Assembly: GCA_030831315.1 (NCBI GenBank) | Contig: JAURLI010000049.1 | Span: forward strand, 1-64,000 | DNA length: 64,000 bases | Reading direction: 5' to 3' | Source of the DNA: Alphaproteobacteria bacterium | Lineage (GTDB): Bacteria; Pseudomonadota; Alphaproteobacteria; SMXQ01 | Part shown: positions 16,315 to 25,200 of the stretch, in pieces | Position numbering within the stretch: position 1 is the first letter of the stretch | How the letters are laid out: every line of letters starts with the position of its first letter | Program-made: the position numbers and the translations under genes | The notes under the pieces: generated by a model | The model's input: only the letters and a program-made list of their open reading frames with translations | The model's database searches: none | Told to the model about the DNA's origin: nothing

Positions 16315-17304
16315 CTATATTTTGCTGCGCTCAAGGGTGGAGGGTACGAAGATTTCCTCCGCCGTCAGGCGTCGTGAAGCAAGTCCCTGATCGAAATGAT
16401 ACCTTATAAAGGCCTCGACAGTCTTGCGGTTTTCGTCCAGCCCGTAGGGCCAGAAATCGTTGCCCATCAAGGCCTTGGCTTCCGCCGTATAGGCTTCCAT
16501 CCAGGGGTTGGTGGCGCGCGGGCTGTTGTCGTAGGCGACCTCCTGATAGGCCAGCGCCTTGGCCTGTTCGAAGGCCTTGAACACGCTGTCGGGCAGCCAC
16601 GGGTTCTCGGCCACCATTTTCTTGTGGATGCCGACCAGGTGCATGATCGGGAAGATCCCGGTGCGCTTGAAGTAGTCCTGCTCGGTCTTGATGAAGTCCG
16701 GCCACAGGCGCGCGACGTCCGGGTGGCCCTTGACGTAGCAGGTGGGTGAGCGCGGCGCGATGATGGCGTCCAGTTCGTTGTCGGCCAGCATCTGCTGCAG
16801 CGTCTTGCCCTTGGGAATGGCTGTCAGGCTGAGACCCTTGGGCGGGGTGAAATGCGTCTTCTGGGTACGCCCCGCCTGTTCGAGGCCGCCCCAGCGCCAG
16901 TCGACGTCCGACGGCTTCACGCCGTATTCGTCTTCGAGCACGCCGCGCACCCAGGTGACGGCGGTCACCTGGTATTCGGGGGTGCCCACCCTCTTGCCCT
17001 TCAGGTCCTTCGGCTTCTTGATGCCGGACTTTTTGTTGATGAACACGCCCGAGTGGCGGAACTTGCGTGCCGGAAAGGCAGGGATCGCGATATAGGGGCA
17101 ATCGCCATCCGCCGTCATCGTCAGGTAGTTCGAGAACGACAGTTCGGTGACGTGGAACTCTTCGTAATGGAGCGCCCGGTGGAACATTTCTTCCGGTTCC
17201 ACTTCGAGCACCGTCGCATCGCAGCCTTCGATCCTCACCCGGCCGTCGAGAAACGGGCGGGTGCGGTCGTACAGCGTGACCGCGACCGTGAGTTTCAGCG
17301 TCAT
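16315..17304 (-). CDS. 4,5-dihydroxyphthalate decarboxylase-like protein
   Basis: A 329-residue protein with the periplasmic-binding-like fold of 4,5-dihydroxyphthalate decarboxylases (Pht5-like), but without a signal peptide, so it acts in the cytoplasm. Characteristic segments are LYDRTRPFLDGRV, EMFHRALHYEEFHVTELSFSNY, YIAIPAFPARKFRHSGVFIN and LDAIIAPRSPTCY. The ATG at 17304 is chosen because homology begins exactly there. The longer reading from 17427 is not credible. It is the first gene of the leftward arm, ahead of the TRAP genes. With UbiD it gives the locus two candidate decarboxylases. Relatives include proteins of unknown substrate, so phthalate is only one possibility. Confidence 0.88.
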   Translation of the reverse strand: MTLKLTVAVTLYDRTRPFLDGRVRIEGCDATVLEVEPEEMFHRALHYEEFHVTELSFSNYLTMTADGDCPYIAIPAFPARKFRHSGVFINKKSGIKKPKDLKGKRVGTPEYQVTAVTWVRGVLEDEYGVKPSDVDWRWGGLEQAGRTQKTHFTPPKGLSLTAIPKGKTLQQMLADNELDAIIAPRSPTCYVKGHPDVARLWPDFIKTEQDYFKRTGIFPIMHLVGIHKKMVAENPWLPDSVFKAFEQAKALAYQEVAYDNSPRATNPWMEAYTAEAKALMGNDFWPYGLDENRKTVEAFIRYHFDQGLASRRLTAEEIFVPSTLERSKI

Positions 17305-17380
17305 GGAAATAACCCCCTGATTTACTTGGATTTTGTTGAATCCGCCTTGGGCTGGAGTATCCCTTGGCGGATGGGATGGG

Positions 17381-18439
17381 TCAAGCCGGGGAACGGCTCT
17401 CGAACACGCACCAGGCGAGCAGGCCAAGCAGGGTAATGGCCCCGGCCTGATGCAGCGCGCCGAGCGGCACCGGCACCACCATGATCAGCGTGGCGATGCC
17501 CAGCGTCATCTGGACAAGGGCCATCACCAGCACCGACATGGTGGCCGCCAGGGCACGGCCCTGCAGTCCTGAACCCGCGGCGTGGACGGCGAACCAGCAC
17601 ACGCCGGCCACCAGCGCGATCGCCAGCACGCGGTGGTCGAACTGGACCGTGGCGACGTTCTCGAAGAAGTTCCGCCACGCGGGCTCGAGCAGCAAAAGGC
17701 CCTCGGGCACCAGCATGCCGTCCATCAACGGGAAGGTGTTGTAGCTCATCCCCGCATCGAGACCGGCGACGAAGGCCCCGGACGCGACGGTGAGAAGGGC
17801 GAAGGCGAGCAGCGCGCGGGCCGGACGGGCAAGCGTTGCGGCACCGGACGGCCGCAGGGTCCGCCCCAGCACCAGCCAGAGCAGTGCCAGGAAAATGACG
17901 ATGGCGAGCAGCAGGTGCGCGGCGAGGCGGTAGGGGCTGACGCGCGGATCGTCGACGAGGCCCGATTTCACCATGATCCAGCCCATCAGGCCCTGTAACC
18001 CGCCCAGCACCAAAAGCCCCGTGAGCTGCCAGGCGAAACGCCCGCGCACCTGTCCGCGCAGGGCAAACCACGCAAGCGGCAGTGCGAAAGCAATGCCGAT
18101 CAGGCGGCCCCACAGGCGGTGGAACCATTCCATCAGGTAGATCGCCTGAAACTCTGCCAGGGTCATGCCGTAGTTGAGGCGCTGGTACTCGGGAAATTTT
18201 TTGTAGGCGATGAAGGCATCCTGCCATGCGGCGTCGCTGAGCGGCGGCAGCGCGCCCATGATCGGGTTCCAGTCGACGATGCTCAGCCCTGACTGGGTCA
18301 GGCGGGTAACGCCGCCCAGCACGACCATGACATAGACCATCACCAGCACGGCAATCAGCCAGATCGTGATCGCATCGAAGCCGGGCAGGGCGGGCGGCAT
18401 GGGGCGGGAAGCGGCGGGACTGGCGGGACTGGCGGTCAT
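17381..18439 (-). CDS. ctaA: COX15/CtaA family heme A synthase
   Basis: A 352-residue inner-membrane enzyme with about eight helices that oxidises the C8 methyl of heme O to give heme A for cytochrome aa3 oxidase. The four heme-ligand histidine regions of the family are present: EWFHRLWGR, YRLAAHLLLA, VQFDHRVLA and ALHQAGAI. VVLGGVTRLTQSGLSIVDW is the N-terminal family signature. The ATG at 18439 follows GGAGGT by seven bases. It lies 17 bases downstream of purU on the same strand. Its presence indicates an aerobic aa3-type respiratory chain. Confidence 0.94.
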   Translation of the reverse strand: MTASPASPAASRPMPPALPGFDAITIWLIAVLVMVYVMVVLGGVTRLTQSGLSIVDWNPIMGALPPLSDAAWQDAFIAYKKFPEYQRLNYGMTLAEFQAIYLMEWFHRLWGRLIGIAFALPLAWFALRGQVRGRFAWQLTGLLVLGGLQGLMGWIMVKSGLVDDPRVSPYRLAAHLLLAIVIFLALLWLVLGRTLRPSGAATLARPARALLAFALLTVASGAFVAGLDAGMSYNTFPLMDGMLVPEGLLLLEPAWRNFFENVATVQFDHRVLAIALVAGVCWFAVHAAGSGLQGRALAATMSVLVMALVQMTLGIATLIMVVPVPLGALHQAGAITLLGLLAWCVFESRSPA

Positions 18440-18456
18440 GGCGGACCTCCGGGGGT

Positions 18457-19323
18457 TCAGCGGAAAACGATGGTCTTCATGCCGTTCAGCAGCACGCGGC
18501 GCTCGGCATGCCAGCGTACGGCGCGGGCCAGCACCGCGCATTCGATGTCGCGGCCGATGGCAATCAGGTCGTCGGGCGTCATGGCGTGATCGACGCGCTC
18601 GACCGCCTGTTCGATGATCGGCCCCTCGTCGAGATCGGCGGTGATGTAATGCGCCGTCGCGCCGATGATCTTGACGCCGCGCTCGTGGGCGCGGGTATAG
18701 GGCTTGGCGCCCTTGAATCCCGGCAGGAAGGCGTGATGGATGTTGATGCAGCGCCCGGCGAGTGCGGCGCAGCTTTCCGGCGTCAGCACCTGCATGTAGC
18801 GCGCGAGCACGAGAAGTTCGGCACCGCTCTCGTCCATGATCGCGCGGATCTTTTCTTCCTGCCGTGCCTTTTCGCCGGGTGCGACGGGCAGGTAGTGGAA
18901 CGGAATGCCATGCCAGCGCACCAGGCTTTCCATGTCGGGGTGGTTGGAGACGACCGCCGTCACCTCGACCGGAAGTTCCTGCCAACGGTTGCGATGCAGC
19001 AGGTCATTCAGGCAATGGCCCATCTTCGATACCGCGATCACCACCTTCATCGGCGCATCGGCATCGTGGAAATGCCAGTCCATTGCGAACTTGCGGGCGA
19101 CCGGTTCGAAGGCGCGGGCGAAATCGTCGGCCGCGGCGATCGCCGGCGGGGCCTCGAACACGATGCGCTGGAAGAATTGGCTGGTGGCGCCGTCGCCGAA
19201 CTGGGCGGCAGCCAGAATATTCGCACCATGCCCGGCAAGACAGCCGGACACTGCGGCGACGATGCCGGGTCCGTCCGGGCAGGTAATGGTCAGGGTGCGG
19301 CGGGGCCGGGCGACAGGGGACAT
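18457..19323 (-). CDS. purU: Formyltetrahydrofolate deformylase
   Basis: A 288-residue enzyme that hydrolyses 10-formyl-THF to formate and THF, balancing one-carbon pools. An N-terminal ACT domain (TLTITCPDGPGIVAAVSGCL) precedes the formyltransferase domain. The latter has INIHHAFLPGFKGAKPY with the catalytic Asn/His, and ATAHYITADLDEGPIIEQ with the catalytic Asp. The ATG at 19323 is chosen because the sequence upstream is not homologous and includes a proline/arginine-rich run. In some alphaproteobacteria PurU supports demethylation catabolism, which could feed from an aromatic locus, but here it sits beside ctaA and no link is shown. Confidence 0.93.
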   Translation of the reverse strand: MSPVARPRRTLTITCPDGPGIVAAVSGCLAGHGANILAAAQFGDGATSQFFQRIVFEAPPAIAAADDFARAFEPVARKFAMDWHFHDADAPMKVVIAVSKMGHCLNDLLHRNRWQELPVEVTAVVSNHPDMESLVRWHGIPFHYLPVAPGEKARQEEKIRAIMDESGAELLVLARYMQVLTPESCAALAGRCINIHHAFLPGFKGAKPYTRAHERGVKIIGATAHYITADLDEGPIIEQAVERVDHAMTPDDLIAIGRDIECAVLARAVRWHAERRVLLNGMKTIVFR

Positions 19324-19434
19324 GCGGATAAGCGGTTTTCTGCGGTTCCTGAGGGCTTCCCTCTTATAGGAGGCGGCGGCCCCGTGCCACCCCAAAAGGC
19401 CCGGGCGCGGTGGGATAATTTTACACAATAATAA

Positions 19435-19463
19435 TTGACAAATAATCTAATCACACTTAGAAA
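19435..19463 (+). promoter_or_regulatory. Promoter of the sulfite/nitrite reductase operon
   Basis: A perfect TTGACA at 19435-19440 is followed after 17 bases by TAGAAA at 19458-19463. The surrounding 100 bases are strikingly AT-rich in this GC-rich genome. The reductase start lies 70 bases downstream. No operator could be assigned. Confidence 0.6.
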
Positions 19464-19533
19464 TTGTTTTTAGAATTAAACAACGTGTTTATGATGTAAT
19501 TTAGGAGGGTCGGCCGCGAGGCCGGCGTCTGTC

Positions 19534-21675
19534 ATGTCCGAAGGTCTCGCCACTACTCTGCGCAAGGAAGGCATCGGCGCTTTTTCCGGCATTGGGGCCG
19601 ACGCCGAGCCGCTCGCGCGCGCCAGCGACATCGCCGAATTCCGTGCCGCCTATGCCAAGCTCAAGGGCGGCGAATGGGATGCCGGCAAGTGGCAGGGCTA
19701 TCGCCTGCGCTTCGGCGTCTACGGGCAGCTGCAGCCGGGCGTGCACATGATCCGCATCAAGGTGCCGGGCGGCATCCTGCCGTTCGACTGGGCGCGCTGC
19801 GTGGCTGAGGCCAATCGCCGCTGGGCAGGACAGCACATCCATGTCTCTACCCGCCAGGACCTGCAAATCTATTTCGTGAAGCCCGATGACGTGGCCGACT
19901 GCCTTGAATTCCTGGCCGAGGCCGGCCTGACCACGCGCGAGGCCTGCGGCAATACCATCCGCAACCTGACGTCTTGCCATCTGTCGGGCGTCTGCCCGCG
20001 CGAACATGTCGATGCGGGCGCCGTCGCCGACCGGCTGGCGCGTGCCTGGATCCGCCATCCCCTGGCCCAGCACATGCCGCGCAAGTTCAAGTCCACGGTA
20101 TCGGGTTGCGAAACCGATTGCGCGTCGTCGCATATCCACGACCTTGGCCTTGTCGCCACGTGGAAGGACGGCAAGCCCGGCTTCAAGGTCTATGCGGGCG
20201 GCGGCACCGGCGGCCAGCCGGTGGCGGCGACGCTGGTCGCCGATTTTGTTACCGAGGACGAATTGCCCGCGGCGATGGAAGCGCTCCTGCGCCTGCACCA
20301 GCGCTATTCCAACCGGCGCGACCGCAACAAGGCGCGGCTCAAGTTCGTCAACCAGCGTTTCGGCGCGGAAAAGTTCCGGGCACTTTTCGAAGAAGCCTTC
20401 GCTGACACGCGCAAGCTGGCCCAGCGGCCGTGGCCGGCGCTCGATTGGCGCAAGGGCGATGCCTCCGCTCCCGAGCCCGCTTCGCCCGGCGGTATCGTCG
20501 CCGCCCGTGACGGCAGCGAGGCGGTGGTCGTCCACCAGGGTCTCGGCCTCTTTACCTCGGACGAGATCGACGCGCTGGTGACCCTCGCCGAAAAGGCAGG
20601 CGCGCGCGAGTTGCGTACGACGCGCGATCAGAACTTCGTCATCGTCGGATTGAAGCAGGACGCGGTCGCGGGTGTCGTTGCCGGCGTGCGCGCGCTCGGC
20701 TTCGATGTCGAAAACCACGTCGGCGATGTGCCCAACGTAGTGAGCTGCCCGGGCACGTCCACCTGCGGCATCGGCATCACCAATTCACAGGCCTTCGGCG
20801 GCACCATCCAGGCGCTGGTGAAGGACTACGCGCCCAAGCCCAACGTCACCGTGAAGATCTCGGGCTGCCAGAACGGCTGCGGCCTGCATCATGTTGCCGA
20901 CTTCGGCTTCCGCGGCATGGGCAAGAAGGTCGAAGGCCGCAACGCGCCGCACTACCAGCTCTACATCGGCGGCGATGAACGCGTGGTCGGCGCCATCGGC
21001 CTGTCGGGCCCGGTGGTTCCCGCGCGCCTTGCCGAAGACACGCTCAAGCTTTTGCTCGACGGCTACCGCGATGGCCGCAACGGCGAAGAAGGCGTGCGCG
21101 ACTGGGCGCTGCGTATCGGCAAGGACGGCATCCGCGAGCTGGTGAAACCGATCCAGGGCCGCGTCAATGCCGCCGACGAAGGGCTGTTCTTCGACTTCGG
21201 CCATGACTGGGAATTCACGCCGCCCGCGGGCCGTTCGCCCGAATGCGCGGCGGGCACGCTCGACGACGACCTGCAGAAGGACCTCGCCGACGACGCGCTG
21301 ATCAACCTCGACCGCGCGCTGGCGGCGGGCACCGATGATCTTGCGGGGCGTTTCGCCGATGCCGGATATCGCGCCGCCGCCCAACGCCTGCGCATCCGCG
21401 CGGGGCTGCCCGGCGAGGAGACGGATACCGACGAACAGGTGGCCTCGACCCTTCGCATGGCTTACGGCGCCGAGGCCGACGTTATCGCCGCGCTGGAGCG
21501 CATCGATGCCGCGCGCAACGGTGTGGTGGGAGCTTCCCTGCGTGAAGCGCTCGCTTACTGGATCGATCTTGCCGAGGAACAGGTGGCAAAGCCCGTCTCC
21601 TTCGGCGGCTTCGACATGGGCGCGCTCGGCGATTCGGACAGCGTCGTTGCCAGTCTTCTGAAGACCGGCAGCTAG
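19534..21675 (+). CDS. Assimilatory nitrite/sulfite reductase hemoprotein
   Basis: A 713-residue siroheme reductase built from two homologous halves. It performs six-electron reduction of sulfite to sulfide or nitrite to ammonia. The second half has the expected cluster/siroheme ligands: C405-x5-C411 in SCPGTSTC and C445-x3-C449 in GCQNGC. Unusually, the first half also has C148-x5-C154 and C192-x3-C196 in matching positions. The C-terminal 150 residues extend beyond the core. The ATG at 19534 follows an AGGAGG 25 bases upstream, so a nearer start signal is weak. It is followed by a siroheme synthase gene and a flavoprotein gene, making a self-contained reductase operon. Cysteine synthesis is the more likely role, since no nitrate genes are nearby. 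Confidence 0.9.
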   Translation: MSEGLATTLRKEGIGAFSGIGADAEPLARASDIAEFRAAYAKLKGGEWDAGKWQGYRLRFGVYGQLQPGVHMIRIKVPGGILPFDWARCVAEANRRWAGQHIHVSTRQDLQIYFVKPDDVADCLEFLAEAGLTTREACGNTIRNLTSCHLSGVCPREHVDAGAVADRLARAWIRHPLAQHMPRKFKSTVSGCETDCASSHIHDLGLVATWKDGKPGFKVYAGGGTGGQPVAATLVADFVTEDELPAAMEALLRLHQRYSNRRDRNKARLKFVNQRFGAEKFRALFEEAFADTRKLAQRPWPALDWRKGDASAPEPASPGGIVAARDGSEAVVVHQGLGLFTSDEIDALVTLAEKAGARELRTTRDQNFVIVGLKQDAVAGVVAGVRALGFDVENHVGDVPNVVSCPGTSTCGIGITNSQAFGGTIQALVKDYAPKPNVTVKISGCQNGCGLHHVADFGFRGMGKKVEGRNAPHYQLYIGGDERVVGAIGLSGPVVPARLAEDTLKLLLDGYRDGRNGEEGVRDWALRIGKDGIRELVKPIQGRVNAADEGLFFDFGHDWEFTPPAGRSPECAAGTLDDDLQKDLADDALINLDRALAAGTDDLAGRFADAGYRAAAQRLRIRAGLPGEETDTDEQVASTLRMAYGAEADVIAALERIDAARNGVVGASLREALAYWIDLAEEQVAKPVSFGGFDMGALGDSDSVVASLLKTGS

Positions 21676-21679
21676 CATC

Positions 21680-22237
21680 GTGTATCCCGTCGTCTTTCCC
21701 GCGGGGAGCTTCAGGGCCGTCCTCGTCGGGGCGGGCGAGGCCGCCCTGCGCCGCCTTGCCGGTCTCGATGCGGCGGGCGCCTCCGTGCGTGTCTTTTCAC
21801 CCGATGCAAATGGCCTGCTCGCGGAAGTTGCGGCGGATCGTCTTTCGATCGGCCTGCCCAAGCCGCGCGATCTCGCCGGGGCGACCCTCGTCTTCGTCGC
21901 GGGGCTCGACGATCTTGCTGCGGGGTCCATCGCCGATGCGGCGCGGGCCAGTGGCGTGCCGGTCAATGTCGAGGACCGCCCCGCACTTTGCGATTTCCAT
22001 GTTCCCGCCGTCCTGCGCCGGGGCGATCTGCTGCTGACCGTCTCGACGGGCGGTGCAGCACCCGGTCTTGCCGCCCGCCTGCGGGCGAAGCTCGAGGGCG
22101 ATTTCGGTCCCGAATGGGGCGAGCGCCTCGCCGCCCTTGCCGCCGAGCGTGTCCGCTGGAAGGCCGAAGGCGCCGATATCGCGGAGCTTTCCCGGCGCAC
22201 GCGGGAATGGTTGGACCGGCAGGGCTGGTTCGACTAA
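21680..22237 (+). CDS. Precorrin-2 dehydrogenase / sirohydrochlorin ferrochelatase (CysG N-domain-like)
   Basis: A 185-residue protein corresponding to the N-terminal half of CysG. It has a Rossmann fold starting VVFPAGSFRAVLVGAGEAALRR, then VNVEDRPALCDFHVPAVLRRGDL and STGGAAPGLAARLR, all typical of precorrin-2 dehydrogenases. It converts precorrin-2 to sirohydrochlorin with NAD and can insert iron to give siroheme. The methyltransferase half of CysG is absent. Start GTG at 21680 lies four bases after the reductase stop, so the two are coupled. It provides the cofactor of the reductase upstream. Confidence 0.9.
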   Translation: MYPVVFPAGSFRAVLVGAGEAALRRLAGLDAAGASVRVFSPDANGLLAEVAADRLSIGLPKPRDLAGATLVFVAGLDDLAAGSIADAARASGVPVNVEDRPALCDFHVPAVLRRGDLLLTVSTGGAAPGLAARLRAKLEGDFGPEWGERLAALAAERVRWKAEGADIAELSRRTREWLDRQGWFD

Positions 22238-22289
22238 AACTCGCCAATCCCGGCGCATCATTTTCTCATCCTTTCTGCGGCTTTCACCG

Positions 22290-25200
22290 ATGACGTCCTT
22301 TTCCCCAGGCTTCGGCCTTGCCTTCGATGACCTTTATTCCGATGCCGGTCTCGCGCGCGTCGACGGCGCCTTTGCCGACCATCTGAAGGCCGCCGACGTC
22401 GCCCTTTACAACCGCCTGATGGCGGCGCGTGCCAATCCGGCGGCACTCGCCGAAAAGGACGCCTCGCAGCTCCTGATCGACATGGGTCCCCATGTCGAGG
22501 ACTTCATCGGCGCGCTGTTCGGCATCGAGGCCGAGATCCGCAAGCTGCACGACGCCCATTCGGAACTGGCGCCGCTTTATCGCGTGAAGCGCCTGTTCGT
22601 GCAGCGCCGCGCGGTCAAAAAGCACAAGCCCGACGCCATCGAAGGCATCGACGGACCGACCCTGGAAGTAAAACTGACCAAGACCTTCGGCCCGTTCTCC
22701 GAGCTCACCTTCGCGCGCGCCGTCGAGGGCTGGATGGCCGACGAAGCGGCCAATGCCGATATCCTTGGCGTGGCCGAGGACTTCGCTGCCTGGGCGACGC
22801 TGTCACAGATGGGCCGCTTGCGCTTCAAGGCGGGCGTGCTGTTCAAGGTGCCGGGCCGGCCGGATCCGATGAACCTCGTCCCGGTCGATACGGAAGTGAA
22901 GGACGGCGTGCGCATGATCCGCTTGGCGAAAAGCCATGCGCTGCGCCATCGCGAGGGTTTCGCGCTGACCGATGCGGGCATGGACCTGACTCATGCCCTC
23001 GATCACGCGAACTACTGCATTTTCTGCCACAATCAGGGCAAGGACAGCTGCTCGCGCGGGCTTGCCGACCGCAAGGCGGGCGGCTTCCAGAAATCGCCCT
23101 TTGGCGTCAGCCTCGCGGGTTGCCCGCTCGAGGAAAAAATCTCGGAGATGAACACGCTGAAGGCGGACGGGCTGACGCTCGCCGCACTCGCGGTCGTCAC
23201 CGTGGACAACCCGATGACGGCGGCGACAGGGCACCGCATCTGCAACGATTGCATGAAGTCGTGCATCTACCAGAAGCAGGATCCGGTCAATATCCCCGAG
23301 GTCGAGACGCGCTCCCTCAAGGATGTGCTGGCGTTACCCTGGGGCTTTGAAATCTACGGCCTGCTCACGCGCTGGAACCCGATGAACCTCGCCCGCCCGG
23401 TGCCGAAACGGGCTTCGGGATACAAGGTGCTGGTCGTCGGCCTCGGCCCCGCGGGCTTCACCCTGTCGCACCACCTGATGAACGAGGGCCACGCGGTCGT
23501 CGCCGTCGACGGCCTCAAGATCGAACCGCTGGCCGCGGAAATCTCGGGTGTCGCGCTGGACGGCGCGCGCGTGCCGTTCAAGCCGGTGCGCGACGTCAAC
23601 GAGCTCTACGAAGATCTCGACGACCGCGTCATGGCGGGCTTCGGCGGCGTTGCCGAATACGGCATCACCGTGCGCTGGAACAAGAACTACCTGAAGCTGA
23701 TCCGCCTGCTGCTGGAACGGCGCCAGCGTTTCCGCATGTTCGGCGGCGTGCGCTTCGGCGGCACGCTCACGCCCGACAGCGCCTTCGCCGCGGGCTTCGA
23801 TCACGTGGCGCTCTGCGCGGGCGCGGGCAAGCCGACGATTCTCGGCATGAAGAACGGCCTCGCGCGCGGTGTGCGCGCGGCATCGGACTTCCTGATGGCG
23901 CTGCAGCTGACGGGTGCGGCCAAGGAAAGCTCCATCGCCAACCTGCAGGTGCGCCTGCCGGTCGTCGTCATCGGCGGCGGCCTGACCGCCATCGACACGG
24001 CGACCGAGGCGCTCGCCTATTACCCGGTGCAGGTGGAGAAGTTCCTCTCCCGCTACGAGGCGCTCGTCGCCGACAAGAGCGAGGCCGCCGTGCGCCGCGC
24101 CTGGGGCAAGGAAGAGGCGCTGATCGCCGACGAATTCATCAATCATGCCCGCGCCATCCGCGCCGAGCGCGAGCGGGCCGCGAAGGAACGCCGCGCGCCC
24201 GATATCATCAGCCTGCTGCGCGGCTGGGGCGGTTCCACCATCGCCTACCGGCGCTTCATGGTCGAAAGCCCGTCCTACACCCTGAACCACGAGGAAGTGG
24301 AAAAGGCGCTGGAAGAAGGCATCTCCTTCGCCGAAGGCCTGTCGCCGATCGAGGTCGATCTCGATCCCTTCGGCCATGCGCGCGCCCTCAAGCTCACGCG
24401 CATGGAAGAAGGCGATGGCGGACGCCTCCTCGATTCGGGCGAGATCGTAACTTTGCCCGCGCGCACGGTGCTGGTCGCCGCCGGCACCCAGCCCAACACG
24501 GTTCTGGCGCGCGAGACCGAAGGCCTGTTCCAGCTTCACGGCAAGTGGTTCACCACCCTCGATGAAGACGGCAACGCGCAGGAACCGGTGTTCTCCGCCA
24601 AGCCCGAGGCGGCCAACGTGATTGCATCGGTGCAGGCGGACGGCCGCGCCATTTCGTTTTTTGGCGACCTGCATCCGTCTTTCGCGGGCAACGTGGTCAA
24701 GGCCATGGGCTCGGCCAAGCGGGGCTTCCCGGTCGTCGGCCGCGTGCTGGCGAAACGTGCGCCCACGGCGGTGAGCGTCGATGGCCTGTTCGAAACCATG
24801 CGCGACGACCTGATCGCCACGGTCGTTGCCGTCAACCGGCTGACGCCCACCATCATCGAGGTGGTGGTGAAGGCCCCCGCCGCCGCGCGCGCCTTCCACC
24901 CGGGCCAGTTCTATCGCCTGCAGAATTACGAAAGCCTGGCGCCGCGCACCGGCGACACGATCCTTGCCATGGAAGGCCTCGCCATGACCGGCGCCTGGGT
25001 CGATCGCGAGGCGGGACTGGTCGCCGTGATCGCGCTCGAGATGGGCGGCTCGTCGGATCTCTGCGCGCATCTGAAGGAAGGCGAGCGCGTCGTCCTGATG
25101 GGGCCGACCGGCATGCCCACCGAAACGCCCGCGGGTGAAACCGTGGCGCTGGTGGGCGGCGGGCTCGGCAATGCCGTGCTCTTTTCCGTCGGCCAGGCGC

